Shown here piece by piece: positions 35,787 through 44,786 of a stretch of DNA of 64,000 nucleotides. Numbering within the stretch: the first letter of the stretch is position 1; every line of letters begins with the position of its first letter. Under the pieces are notes generated by a model. That model worked only from the letters and a program-made list of their open reading frames with translations, searched no databases and was not told the DNA's origin. The position numbers were made by a program, and so were the translations under genes. The stretch spans positions 124,001 through 188,000 of the forward strand of contig NZ_JARADB010000007.1 in assembly GCF_028765165.1 (NCBI RefSeq), in the 5' to 3' direction. Origin of the DNA: Paenibacillus sp. MAHUQ-63 (GTDB taxonomy: Bacteria; Bacillota; Bacilli; Paenibacillales; NBRC-103111).

Positions 35787-36653
35787 ATGAGAGAAATTTC
35801 CCTTACCGCACCGCCTTTGCCCTATTATCTGGAGAGCGGCTACAGTGTGTACCAAGCGGGAGACACGCATCCGGACCGTACAGGATTAGGCATGTATGAT
35901 CTCGTCTTCATAACGAAGGGAACGTTGTATTTGGGGGAAGAGGAGCGGGCGTGGACCTTGACCGAAGGGCATTATGCGCTGCTGCTGCCGGATAAATATC
36001 ATTACGCCGTGCGGCCTTGCGAAGCGGAGTGCCGGTTCTATTGGCTTCATTTCCAAACCGTGACCCCATACAGGTTCAAAGAAGACAAGCTCCCTTCGCG
36101 CAACGAATTCGCGCTCCCGCAAACAGGCGAAATCACGCTGCCCCAGCAGGGCGAGGTGCCCGATCCCGCCGGACTGGAGCAGCTGTGGAGCCGGCTCCAG
36201 GAGCTTGCCGTTACGGCAAAATCGGTGTCGTTCTGGGAGGAGCAGGTTGTGTTTGCCGACATATTGCGGATGTTGGAATCGGGGAACCGGCCCGAAGTGC
36301 GGACCAAGGTCCACCTGCTGGCGGAACAGATCGAAGCCTTCCTGAAGCGGCATTATTCGGAGGATATCTCCAATGAGTCCTTGTCCCGCGTGTTCCATTT
36401 TCACCCGAACTATTTGGGCAGGTGCATGAAGCAGGTATACGGCTGCACGCCGCTGGCCTACTTGCACGCTTACCGGATCGAGCAATCGAAACTGCTCCTG
36501 CTGAAGACGCAGGGGTCGATGGAACGCATTGCCGAGCAGGTCGGCTTTCATCATGCCGCCTATTTCTCCAACTGCTTTCGCGCCGCAATGGGGCTGTCAC
36601 CGCTGGCGTACCGCAAGCAGTTTACGAGAGGAGGAACCGTTCCGCCGTCCTGA
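35787..36653 (+). CDS. AraC-family transcriptional regulator
   Basis: Regulator of 288 residues. The N-terminal half (about 20-110) is a cupin-like sugar-sensing domain with ALLLPDKYHYAVRP. The C-terminal 100 residues hold two helix-turn-helix motifs (DISNESLSRVFHFHPNYLGR and SMERIAEQVGFHHAAYFSNC) ending with the family LSPLAYRKQF. It is divergent from the GH127 gene with 128 bp between, typical for a local activator responding to the released sugar. Confidence 0.93.
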   Translation: MREISLTAPPLPYYLESGYSVYQAGDTHPDRTGLGMYDLVFITKGTLYLGEEERAWTLTEGHYALLLPDKYHYAVRPCEAECRFYWLHFQTVTPYRFKEDKLPSRNEFALPQTGEITLPQQGEVPDPAGLEQLWSRLQELAVTAKSVSFWEEQVVFADILRMLESGNRPEVRTKVHLLAEQIEAFLKRHYSEDISNESLSRVFHFHPNYLGRCMKQVYGCTPLAYLHAYRIEQSKLLLLKTQGSMERIAEQVGFHHAAYFSNCFRAAMGLSPLAYRKQFTRGGTVPPS

Positions 36654-36692
36654 GCATATGCTGTTGCCAAGGAGGGAAACCTTCTTGTATGC

Positions 36693-36718
36693 CAAAAGTT
36701 GCACGAAGTCAACTTTTG
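36693..36718. repeat. Inverted repeat downstream of the AraC gene
   Basis: CAAAAGTTG and CAACTTTTG, perfect 9-bp arms with an 8-nt loop. There is no T tract on either strand after it, so it may be an operator or a weak terminator. Confidence 0.5.
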
Positions 36719-36743
36719 TGCGCAAAGGAAAGGTGGGGCAGGC

Positions 36744-36806
36744 ATGAAAAAGACTCGATTGACGGCTTCGCTGAAAAGACTTCTGATTACCTTCATTTTC
36801 CTATGA
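36744..36806 (+). CDS. Possible 20-residue basic-hydrophobic peptide
   Basis: An ATG behind AAAGGTGGGGCAGGC opens a frame of 20 codons giving MKKTRLTASLKRLLITFIFL. It looks like a signal-type or leader peptide, or the relic of a signal sequence. The evidence is only the ribosome site and composition; it may be chance. It lies between the AraC gene and asnB. Confidence 0.22.
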   Translation: MKKTRLTASLKRLLITFIFL

Positions 36807-36922
36807 CAAACAGCGGATTGCGTACTTTCATCCTATTTCCAGAATGACGGACGGATATGGTATACTAGTGTATCGGTAGTCGAGAGATAGTTTGATGATG
36901 GTACGGAGGAGTGAGTTTCACC

Positions 36923-38797
36923 ATGTGCGGTATTGCGGGTGTTATGTATTTTGAAGATAGAGAACCAACTGTAGCCATGCTGCAGCAAATGACGGATGTC
37001 ATCGTCCATCGGGGTCCGAACGATTCCGGCTTCTGGACGGATAATCGGATCGGTTTAGGCTTTCGCCGGTTGTCCATTATCGATATCCAAGAGGGACACC
37101 AGCCATTGACGAACGAGGATGATTCGGTCTGGATCATTTTTAACGGAGAAATTTATAACTACAAGGAACTTCGCGGGATGCTGCAGGAGCGCGGCCATCA
37201 ATTCCGTACGCACAGCGATACGGAGGTCATCGTTCATCTGTACGAGGAGTTCGGCGAGGAGTGCGTCAAGCACTTGCGCGGCATGTTCGGATTCGTGATC
37301 TGGGACAAAAGGAAGAAGCAGCTGTTCGGAGCGAGAGACCATTTCGGCATCAAGCCGTTTTATTATCATGTCAACGACCGCCAGTTTTTGTTCGGCTCCG
37401 AGATCAAGAGCCTGCTGGCTGCGGACGGCATGAACCGGTTGATTCACACGGACAGCTTGCTGAATTATTTGACGTTCCAGTACGTGCCTGAACCGAATAC
37501 GATGTTCCACGGCATTCATAAGCTGCCGCCGGCCCATTATGTGAAGATAACGTTCGACGGCAACATGTCGATACATAAGTATTGGGATCCGATGTTCGAG
37601 CCGGAGGAGCGCCCGTTCGATGAGTATGTGGAGCAGATCCGCGAGACGCTGAAGGATTCCGTCAAGCATCACCTCGTCAGCGATGTGGAGCGCGGCTGTT
37701 TCCTGTCCAGCGGCATTGACTCGACGGCGATCGCCACTCATATGCGGAATATCGAACCGATTCGCACGTTCTCGGTTGGCTTCGAAGGCGCCAACAACGA
37801 AACGGTGATCGCCGCCCAGACGGCCGCGACATTGGGTACGGAGCATTATGACAAAGTCATCACGAAGGATGACTATTTCAGTTCGCTGCCGAAGGCTATC
37901 TGGCATCAGGACGAGCCAGTCGCCGACCCTTCGGCGATTGCTCTCTATCACGTCGCGCAGCTGGCTCGCGAGCACGTGACGGTCGTTCTGTCCGGGGAAG
38001 GCGCGGACGAATTGTTCGGCGGCTACCGCATTTACCGGGAGCCGCAGTCGCTCCGACCGATCGATCAGCTGCCGCATCCGATCAAGCGCATGCTGAACCG
38101 CTTCGCCCGGATGCTTCCGAGCGGCGTGAAAGGGCGCAACTATGTGCTGCGCGGCACGACGCCGCTCGAGGAGCGCTTCCTCGGCAACGCGAAGATTTTC
38201 TCCGAGGATATGAAAGCGGAGATCCTGCGTCTGGACCACGAGATGCTGCGAGCGTACAAGAATCCCGTGCAAATAGCCGGGGACTATTACAATAAGACGA
38301 AACATCTTGATCCGGTTAGCCGTATGCAGTATATCGACATGAATCTATGGATGCCCGGCGATATTCTGATGAAGGCTGACAAGATGACGATGGCGCACTC
38401 GCTTGAGCTGCGCGTCCCTTTCCTGGATAAAGAGCTGTTCGAGGTGGCGCGCCGTATTCCGGCGAGATACCGGATCGCGAACGGAACGACGAAGTATATT
38501 TTCCGCAAAGCGATGGAGGGGATCATTCCGGATCCGATTCTGAACCGTCCGAAGCTTGGCTTCCCGGTGCCGCTCCGCGATTGGGTGAACGGATCGATGG
38601 GCGATGTGCTGCTGGAGCAAATCAAATCGAGCGGGATCGAGGATTACATCAATATGGACACCGTGGAACGCATGCTGCAGAAGCACCGCAGCGGTCAGGG
38701 CGATTATGCGCGCCGCCTGTGGACGATCTATATTTTTGCTCTCTGGCATCTGACGTTTATGGAAGAACTGCCTAAGAAAGTGCTCGCGGCTTACTAG
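36923..38797 (+). CDS. asnB: Asparagine synthase (glutamine-hydrolysing)
   Basis: Makes asparagine from aspartate, ATP and glutamine. The class II glutaminase domain starts MCGIAGVMYF, with Cys2 as nucleophile, so the ATG at 36923 must be the start although four codons upstream are open. The synthetase domain has the pyrophosphatase loop SSGIDSTAIA and GEGADELFGGY. The length of 624 residues fits AsnB/AsnO. An extended -10 (TGGTATACT, 36858-36866) lies upstream. The next three genes follow in the same direction with short gaps. Confidence 0.95.
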   Translation: MCGIAGVMYFEDREPTVAMLQQMTDVIVHRGPNDSGFWTDNRIGLGFRRLSIIDIQEGHQPLTNEDDSVWIIFNGEIYNYKELRGMLQERGHQFRTHSDTEVIVHLYEEFGEECVKHLRGMFGFVIWDKRKKQLFGARDHFGIKPFYYHVNDRQFLFGSEIKSLLAADGMNRLIHTDSLLNYLTFQYVPEPNTMFHGIHKLPPAHYVKITFDGNMSIHKYWDPMFEPEERPFDEYVEQIRETLKDSVKHHLVSDVERGCFLSSGIDSTAIATHMRNIEPIRTFSVGFEGANNETVIAAQTAATLGTEHYDKVITKDDYFSSLPKAIWHQDEPVADPSAIALYHVAQLAREHVTVVLSGEGADELFGGYRIYREPQSLRPIDQLPHPIKRMLNRFARMLPSGVKGRNYVLRGTTPLEERFLGNAKIFSEDMKAEILRLDHEMLRAYKNPVQIAGDYYNKTKHLDPVSRMQYIDMNLWMPGDILMKADKMTMAHSLELRVPFLDKELFEVARRIPARYRIANGTTKYIFRKAMEGIIPDPILNRPKLGFPVPLRDWVNGSMGDVLLEQIKSSGIEDYINMDTVERMLQKHRSGQGDYARRLWTIYIFALWHLTFMEELPKKVLAAY

Positions 38798-38837
38798 GTT
38801 TAAGGAAGATACTTAAGGGAACAGGGGATGGAACAAC

Positions 38838-39578
38838 ATGGGACCGTTTAAGTTAATCGCCCTCGATATGGATGGCACGCTGCTGGATGAGGAGAAGAAA
38901 ATATCGCCTGACAATGCGGAAGCGATCCGGCAAGCTGCGGCTGCAGGCAAAATTGTCATGATGTCGACCGGACGCGGCGCCGTCAGCGCGATGCCGTATA
39001 TTCAGGAGCTGGGGCTGACGTCGCCTATGGTTGTCGTGAATGGCGGCGAGGTATGGGAAGCGCCGGGCAAGCTGCTGCGGCGGACGCTGCTTCCGGTGGA
39101 GACCGTGAGCAAGCTGCATGAATTGGCATTGGAGCATGATTGCTGGTGGTGGGCGTACTCCGTAGACGGCATCTTCAACCGCGAGCGCGAGGGGCTCGAC
39201 ATCGCCAACAGTGAATGGCTGAAGTTCGGGTACTTCTCCGAGAATGCCGAGAAATTGGAGCGCATCCGAAGTGCGGTCAGCAGTTGGGGAACGCTCGAGA
39301 TCACCAATTCCCATCCTTCGAACATCGAGATTAATCCGCTGGGCATCAGTAAAGCGAGCGGTTTGGAGGCGGTTTGCCAGCTGCTTGGCATTCAGATGTC
39401 GGAGGTCATCGCGATGGGGGACAGCGAGAACGATATCGCGATGATTCGTGAAGCGGGGCTTGGCGTCGCCATGGGCAATGCGCAGGATGAGGTCAAGCGA
39501 ATTGCCGATATTACGACGGTAACGAATGAAGAGAGCGCAGTCGCCAAGATCATACATACGTATTTGCTGAAGTCATAG
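38838..39578 (+). CDS. Cof-type HAD phosphatase
   Basis: HAD subfamily IIB phosphatase of 246 residues. Motif I is IALDMDGTLLDEEKKIS, motif II MMSTGRG, motif III Lys in GISKASGLEAV, and motif IV GDSENDIAMIREAGLGVAMGNA (in part). Such enzymes dephosphorylate sugar phosphates or flavin-type cofactors. It follows asnB by 40 bp. The substrate is unknown. Confidence 0.92.
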   Translation: MGPFKLIALDMDGTLLDEEKKISPDNAEAIRQAAAAGKIVMMSTGRGAVSAMPYIQELGLTSPMVVVNGGEVWEAPGKLLRRTLLPVETVSKLHELALEHDCWWWAYSVDGIFNREREGLDIANSEWLKFGYFSENAEKLERIRSAVSSWGTLEITNSHPSNIEINPLGISKASGLEAVCQLLGIQMSEVIAMGDSENDIAMIREAGLGVAMGNAQDEVKRIADITTVTNEESAVAKIIHTYLLKS

Positions 39579-39622
39579 CCATTCGCCTTTTTATCCAGTA
39601 AACAACGGACGGAGATGGGCAC

Positions 39623-40105
39623 ATGATTGCATTAGCCTGGAGTTTGGTCATTCTTTTATTTGTTGTGGGAATGCTTGGCGCCGTATATCCGGTGCTGCCC
39701 GGAGTTCTGGCCATTTATGCCGCGTTCTTCATCTACGGCTGGCTGGTCAGCTTCGAACCGTTCGGTTGGGTGTTCTGGACGACACAGACGTTGATTGTCA
39801 TTATCATCCTTGTCGCCGATTATGCGGTCAGCGCCATGGGCGTGAAGAAGTTCGGGGGTTCGAGAGCGGCTGTGATCGGGAGCACCATCGGGTTAATTAT
39901 CGGGCCCTTCGTTATACCCGCTTTCGGTTTGATTATCGGACCTTTCGTCGGCGCCGTCATCGGAGAGCTGATTATCGGCACCTCCTGGCAGAAGGCGGTT
40001 ACCGCCGGGATCGGTTCCGTGCTTGGCTTCTTCGCCAGCAGCGCAGTGAAAATCGTCCTGCAGCTGGCGATGATTATTCTTTTCTTGTTCTGGGTGTTTT
40101 TTTAA
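39623..40105 (+). CDS. DUF456 membrane protein
   Basis: Small polytopic protein of 160 residues with about five helices. The glycine-rich repeated block GLIIGPFVIPAFGLIIGPFVG (about 93-113, shown in 20-residue part) is typical of DUF456. GGAGATGGGCAC precedes the ATG. Its function is not known; it is often beside envelope genes, as here before a flippase. Confidence 0.88.
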   Translation: MIALAWSLVILLFVVGMLGAVYPVLPGVLAIYAAFFIYGWLVSFEPFGWVFWTTQTLIVIIILVADYAVSAMGVKKFGGSRAAVIGSTIGLIIGPFVIPAFGLIIGPFVGAVIGELIIGTSWQKAVTAGIGSVLGFFASSAVKIVLQLAMIILFLFWVFF

Positions 40106-40133
40106 ATTACGGTTGTAGAGAGTAGGAACGGAA

Positions 40134-41822
40134 TTGACGAAGGAAACCAAAGACTCGCTTGTCAAAGGGACGCTTATTCTCGCCGTAGCCGCGCTTGTTG
40201 CGCGGTTTCTCGGCGTTTTCCAGCGAATCCCGCTTGTGCATCTGCTGCACGAGGGGGGGATGGGCAGTTATTCGATCGCTTTTAATTTATACTCGATCCT
40301 GCTCGTCGTGGCTACGGCGGGCGTTCCCAGCGCGTTAAGCAAGATGGTGTCCGAGAAGTATGCCATCGGCAGACCCGCCGAAGCGGAGCGCATCTACCGT
40401 GCGGCGATTTGGTTCGCCGTCGTGGCGGGGGCGTTCATGACGGTGCTGTTGTATGTTCTGGCTCCGGTCTATGCTGAGCACATCTCGCATGGCGGGCCGG
40501 ATGCGACGCTGGCCACGCGCGCCATCGCGCCGGCGATGCTGTTCTTCCCGCTTATCGCGATTATGCGCGGGTATTTCCAAGGACGGCAAAATATGATGCC
40601 CAACGGGGTGTCGCAAGTCGTTGAGCAGATTTTCCGATTGGTCACGTCGGTGGGACTCGCCTATCTGCTCCTGCAGGTCAGCTTGGGCTGGGGAGTTGCC
40701 GGGGCTTCGTTCGGCGGAGTCATGGGCGGCATCGCGGCGCTTGCCGTCATGCTCTATTTCGCTCTCAAGCTCAAACGCCGGGATGCTGCTGGGCTGAAAG
40801 AAGGCGTCTCCCGCGCAGCGGTGAATGAAACCGCAGCCGGAGGCGGATCCGCCGCATTGCCTGTACAGGCGCGATACCGGGACATTTATCGCAGCATGCT
40901 CAAGCTGTCGATTCCGATCGTCATTTTCTCGGTCACGGTAACTCTCGTCTACGCGATCGACACCTCCATCATTATTCCGCTGCTGGAAGGGATAATCGGC
41001 AGCGGCGAAGCACTCGGGCTGGTCGGTATCATGGGAGGACGCGCGCAATCGTTGGCGGGTATTCCGATCATTTTGGCTATCGCGCTGAGCCAGTCGGTCG
41101 TTCCGATCATTTCGGCGGCCTATTCCCGCAAAGATATGAAGCAGGTTAGCCACCAGACTACAAGGGTGCTCCAGCTGTCCATACTTTCGGGATTGCCAGC
41201 GGTGCTCGTGATCGCCATTGCTGCGCGTCCGCTGGACTACTTCATGTTCGGCCATGAAGACACGGCATTCGGTATGAGCCATGGACCTTACATGATCGCT
41301 TTGCTGACGTTAGGGGCCATGTTCCAAATTGTGATGCAAACCTCCGGCGCCGTGCTGATGGGGATGGGCCGCATGAGGCCGCTGATGGTGCATGTCGCCG
41401 TCGGGATTACGGTCAAGCTGGCTGGGAGCTTCCTGCTCGCGCAGTGGTTCGGCATTTATGGCATTATCGGATCGACCGGACTTTGCTTCATCGCGATGTC
41501 CTGGCTCAACCTACGTACGCTGCGCCAAGAAGTGACGTTCACGATCCTCGGAAGCCGGTTCGTCGGACTGGCCGTCTCCATCATCGTGATTGCCGGACTT
41601 GGCATCGCCGTAGAGTGGCTCACGCATACGTATGTGCATCCGACAAGCCTGTACCGGATCAATGAGGGGATTAATGCCATACTGGTGTGCGGATTTACCG
41701 CCGCCCTATATCCGCTCATGTTGATGCTTACGCGAGTCGTCACGAAGGACGACGTGAAGAACTTCCCGGCGCCCGTGCAGAAGCTGATTAACAAGGGAAG
41801 CCGTCTTATCGGACGTTCATAG
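40134..41822 (+). CDS. MurJ/SpoVB-family lipid flippase (YtgP-like)
   Basis: Polytopic MOP-superfamily exporter, 562 residues with about 14 helices. The N-terminus KGTLILAVAALVARFLGVFQ and the block FPLIAIMRGYFQGRQNMMPN match the YtgP/SpoVB group; YtgP is the MurJ of B. subtilis that flips lipid II. The start is TTG at 40134 with a weak AGGAACGGAA ribosome site. A hydrophilic insert occurs near residues 212-245. The last 17 bp overlap the end of the convergent DUF2515 gene. A SpoVB-like paralogue of unknown role is the alternative. Confidence 0.9.
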   Translation: MTKETKDSLVKGTLILAVAALVARFLGVFQRIPLVHLLHEGGMGSYSIAFNLYSILLVVATAGVPSALSKMVSEKYAIGRPAEAERIYRAAIWFAVVAGAFMTVLLYVLAPVYAEHISHGGPDATLATRAIAPAMLFFPLIAIMRGYFQGRQNMMPNGVSQVVEQIFRLVTSVGLAYLLLQVSLGWGVAGASFGGVMGGIAALAVMLYFALKLKRRDAAGLKEGVSRAAVNETAAGGGSAALPVQARYRDIYRSMLKLSIPIVIFSVTVTLVYAIDTSIIIPLLEGIIGSGEALGLVGIMGGRAQSLAGIPIILAIALSQSVVPIISAAYSRKDMKQVSHQTTRVLQLSILSGLPAVLVIAIAARPLDYFMFGHEDTAFGMSHGPYMIALLTLGAMFQIVMQTSGAVLMGMGRMRPLMVHVAVGITVKLAGSFLLAQWFGIYGIIGSTGLCFIAMSWLNLRTLRQEVTFTILGSRFVGLAVSIIVIAGLGIAVEWLTHTYVHPTSLYRINEGINAILVCGFTAALYPLMLMLTRVVTKDDVKNFPAPVQKLINKGSRLIGRS

Positions 41823-42978
41823 CCTGCGCAGCCCGGATGGCCAGCTCGATCGTGCGGATTCCCGTGCACATGGCTTCCGTCAGGTCGTAGGTCTCCGGCA
41901 CGGTGATCGGCTGGAGATGGGCCAAAGGCTCGCGGGCTTCGTGATACCAATCCCCCGGCTCCGCGGGGAGTACTTGCCGGTCAGGCCATGCCGCGGCAAG
42001 CGCAGGACTATACAAGGGACTGCTTCCTTCCTTGAGGAAGCAGCCGTCAAGCCTCTCCTGATATTTCTTATCGGGAGAGGCTTTTTGTATGGGACTGTAT
42101 AAGTGCGGCCAGTAGTCAGCCCTTGAACCGGTATGCGGCGTTGCCTTCGCGAAGCGCAGAGCGCCCTGAAGCACGTCAGGCACTCCGAATAGCAGGGCAT
42201 AGAGGCTTTTGCCGAATTCGATACGCTCGGACAAATCGGCGAAATTTTCGAGGATCAGGCCGGCCAGACGGAGCAGGGGAGCGTCGCCTTCCCGGTCAAG
42301 CGGCAGGAAAGGGAAACCGACCTGGTTCAGCTGCAGGAATGCCTGGCCTTTAAATAAAGGCTTATCCAGTACGCTGAGCTGATAACGTTTATTTTGAACG
42401 ACACGTCCTTCGATATAATTCTGCTCGTTGACAATAAGCCCGATCGTAAGTAAGGCGGAATCATGGCTGGCCCAAAACTGGTCCCATACGGGCCTCATCC
42501 ACATCGAGATATGGAGGTGCGGGAGCAAGTGGAACAGGTTCTTGCGCTTACGAACAGAGGCATCGTACAGCAGCAGCTGCGGATAAGCATCCTGAAAAAT
42601 GAGCGCATTGGCACGCTCCAGGAAGGCAAAGAGATGTTCCACCAGCTCCTCGTCGATAAGGCGGGGCAGCAATTCCCCGCGGAGATCGGTCATGTTCCAT
42701 CCCCCGTTGCGGGAGACCAGGTGGGCGAGCAGCGCCCAGTGAAGCTCGGGGTGAGCTTGGTACATGGCCCAGTAGGCCATTGTGCGCGTTACGTTATTAC
42801 GGTTCTCCACGGCGGTTCGCGTGCGAATATGCTCGAGGAGCTGTCGTTCCTCCGGTGCAAGGGAGAAGGGCTCAACGCCGCCGCGAAGCAGCTCCGTCTG
42901 CGTGCGCAAGCTGGTATCCAATTGTTCGGCCCAAGCTTCCGCCAATGGGATGGTGTCTAAATGCAAGGGACTCATCAT
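41806..42978 (-). CDS. DUF2515 family protein (YppC-like)
   Basis: Soluble, helix-rich protein of 390 residues. Recognised by NRNNVTRTMAYWAMYQAHPELHW and NGGWNMTDLRGE (partial), typical of the DUF2515 group in Bacillales. No function is known for this family. GAGGAGGTCATG precedes the ATG. Its 3' end overlaps the flippase gene by 17 bp, and a plus-strand terminator lies within it. Confidence 0.85.
   Translation of the reverse strand: MMSPLHLDTIPLAEAWAEQLDTSLRTQTELLRGGVEPFSLAPEERQLLEHIRTRTAVENRNNVTRTMAYWAMYQAHPELHWALLAHLVSRNGGWNMTDLRGELLPRLIDEELVEHLFAFLERANALIFQDAYPQLLLYDASVRKRKNLFHLLPHLHISMWMRPVWDQFWASHDSALLTIGLIVNEQNYIEGRVVQNKRYQLSVLDKPLFKGQAFLQLNQVGFPFLPLDREGDAPLLRLAGLILENFADLSERIEFGKSLYALLFGVPDVLQGALRFAKATPHTGSRADYWPHLYSPIQKASPDKKYQERLDGCFLKEGSSPLYSPALAAAWPDRQVLPAEPGDWYHEAREPLAHLQPITVPETYDLTEAMCTGIRTIELAIRAAQAMNVR
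42051..42087 (+). terminator. Intragenic terminator for the asnB-flippase transcript
   Basis: Perfect 8-bp stem GCCTCTCC (42051-42058)/GGAGAGGC (42074-42081) followed by TTTTT, on the plus strand inside the oppositely oriented DUF2515 gene. Confidence 0.7.
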
Positions 42979-43085
42979 GACCTCCTCAACTCAACCTATC
43001 CGTTATCATCTTTATATTGTTGGCTCAAAGCTGCGGCGGTATGTGACAACCGGACTCAAATGCGAGAAATGGGGGAAGCGTCTGA

Positions 43086-43521
43086 TTTGAATATTTCTAC
43101 TATGCGATTTCCGATAGCGAGAAAAGGGTATACACCGAAGAAGACCAAACCCCGGGATATGGGGAACAGTCCATTCCAAGCGCGAAGGCGATCTCCTACC
43201 GGCAAGTTTTCGTCAACGGCGTGCTGCAGCCCCGAACCTTGTACCGCCGACTTCTTTGATGACAATGGGGATCCGGTTGCGGCACTTCCGGCCCCGCCGA
43301 CAGACGGGTACTACAACGCCTATGTCAACGGTGTGCTGCAAGAAGACGGGTTGTCCACGCTTACTACGGCTTCTCTCGTTCTGGCCACAACAGCATTTTG
43401 CAGCCATTTCGCTTCTATGAAGCGGGATGGTTTTTTCTTCGCCAGACTGCTTTTACGGCGTACGTGCTGGACACTCTCCCTTTGGCTCAGGTGGTTTTGT
43501 GAAAATAATACAACCCCCTGA
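43086..43521 (+). pseudogene. Degenerate DUF4183 spore/surface-type protein remnant
   Basis: Two pieces in different frames. Frame 3 (43086-43259) reads EYFYYAISDSEKRVYTEEDQ, then ISYRQVFVNGVLQPRTLY, and stops; it has no start codon because a TGA lies at 43083. Frame 1 from about 43243 reads FFDDNGDPVAALPAPPTDGY and YNAYVNGVLQEDGLSTLTTA, then loses similarity. Both pieces resemble DUF4183 domains, which recur in Paenibacillus surface or exosporium-like proteins. The junction just after the first NGVLQP suggests a deletion between two tandem domains or genes, or a frameshift. No functional product is expected. Confidence 0.6.
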
Positions 43522-43542
43522 CCAGATAAAGGTCAGGGGGTT
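43512..43542 (-). terminator. Terminator of the SPFH-Arc operon
   Basis: AACCCCCTGACC and GGTCAGGGGGTT form a perfect 12-bp stem with a 7-nt loop; on the minus strand it is followed by GTATTATTTT. Confidence 0.88.
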
Positions 43543-43549
43543 CATGTCG

Positions 43550-43744
43550 CTACTCCTCCGTACTCACCGTACCGTCTGGCGGTGGCGGTTGAATCCGGTT
43601 CAAACGGCCCGCCCGCTGCAAGGACTCCCGAAGCAAATATTCAATATGACCGTTGACGCTCCGGAACTCATCCTCCGCCCATCGTTCCAAAGCTTCGTAG
43701 AGCTTGGGATCGAGCCGAAGCGCAAAATTTTTCTTTGGAGCCAT
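43550..43744 (-). CDS. Ribbon-helix-helix (Arc-type) DNA-binding protein
   Basis: A 64-residue protein. The stretch [20 protein letters not shown] has the beta-strand plus helix pattern of Arc/MetJ regulators, followed by [18 protein letters not shown] as helix B. A proline-rich tail follows. It lies 12 bp after the SPFH gene on the same strand, so it is co-expressed. The SPFH-Arc pairing is one I have seen named in other bacteria; the target is unknown. No toxin partner was seen. Confidence 0.88.
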   Translation of the reverse strand: MAPKKNFALRLDPKLYEALERWAEDEFRSVNGHIEYLLRESLQRAGRLNRIQPPPPDGTVSTEE

Positions 43745-43756
43745 AGCGGGGGCCCG

Positions 43757-44596
43757 TTAATACAGCGAACCGGTGTTAATGACCGGATTCGCTGAGCGGT
43801 CCGATACAATGGCGACGAGCAAATTGTTGATCATGGCCGCTTTCCTCTCTTCATCGAGCTGCAGACCTTCGGCTTCGAGGCGGGAGATAGCCATCTGGAC
43901 CATACCGACAGCTCCATCGACGATGATTTGGCGGGCGGATAAAATGGCGGAAGCTTGCTGGCGCTGCAGCATCGCACTTGCAATTTCCGTCGAGTAGGCA
44001 AGGTGAGTGAGGCGGGATTCGATGACTTCGACGCCGGCCACGGAGAGACGCTCTTGCAGTTCTTGACTGAGCTCTGCGGCGACTTCGTCCGCATTGCCCC
44101 TGAGCGAGTACCCCTCGCTGTCGAAGCGGTCGTAAGGGTATTTGCTGGCGACATGGCGCAGCGCGGTCTCACTCTGAATCTCGACGAACTTCTCGTAGCT
44201 GTCTACATCGAAAATCGCTTTGTACGTATCGACGACCCTGAACACGACGACGGCGGCGATTTCAATGGGATTGCCTTCGATATCGTTCACTTTCAGCTTG
44301 ACGCTGTTAAAGTTACGAACCCGCAAAGAAATTTTCCTGCGGCTGGAAAAAGGAACGATGAGCCATAGGCCGCTCTTGCGGATTGTGCCCGAATACGTAC
44401 CGAAAAAAGTGATGACCGATGCTTCGTTCGGCTGAACCGCCGTGATCGTCGAAACGAAGATCAATCCCAAAATGATGAGAATAGCTCCCGATACAAAATG
44501 TTCCTGTGTCAAGAGTAGAACACCGAAACCTCCGCCAATAATAAACAATAAAATACCTAGAAAACCATTAATGGACCAAGCTTGGGATTCTTTCAT
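43757..44596 (-). CDS. SPFH/Band 7 domain membrane protein
   Basis: Stomatin/prohibitin-like protein of 279 residues. Two N-terminal hydrophobic helices (about 10-30 and 33-52) form a hairpin anchor, followed by the SPFH core (VQPNEASVITFFGTYSGTIR, KVNDIEGNPIEIAAVVVFRV) and a helical C-terminus. Such proteins oligomerise on membranes and organise microdomains or protease partners. It lacks the long coiled coil of flotillins. It heads a two-gene operon with the Arc-type protein. Confidence 0.92.
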   Translation of the reverse strand: MKESQAWSINGFLGILLFIIGGGFGVLLLTQEHFVSGAILIILGLIFVSTITAVQPNEASVITFFGTYSGTIRKSGLWLIVPFSSRRKISLRVRNFNSVKLKVNDIEGNPIEIAAVVVFRVVDTYKAIFDVDSYEKFVEIQSETALRHVASKYPYDRFDSEGYSLRGNADEVAAELSQELQERLSVAGVEVIESRLTHLAYSTEIASAMLQRQQASAILSARQIIVDGAVGMVQMAISRLEAEGLQLDEERKAAMINNLLVAIVSDRSANPVINTGSLY

Positions 44597-44786
44597 GGAA
44601 GCAGCACCCTTTCTAATTGTTGCCTGTATATGTGATGCGGATATTGTATTGATATTTAAATGATATCACTTTTTACTTTAAATGTAAATGTCCGGCATGC
44701 GGAATATGTTGGGAAGCGTTCATCTTGACACCTTTTTTGGGGCATGCTATAAGTTAATAAATTCCTAACGCAGCGAGGTGCTTCTC

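Noticed and set aside
37055-38305. 416-codon minus-strand open frame
   Set aside because: Antisense to asnB, which has all catalytic motifs.
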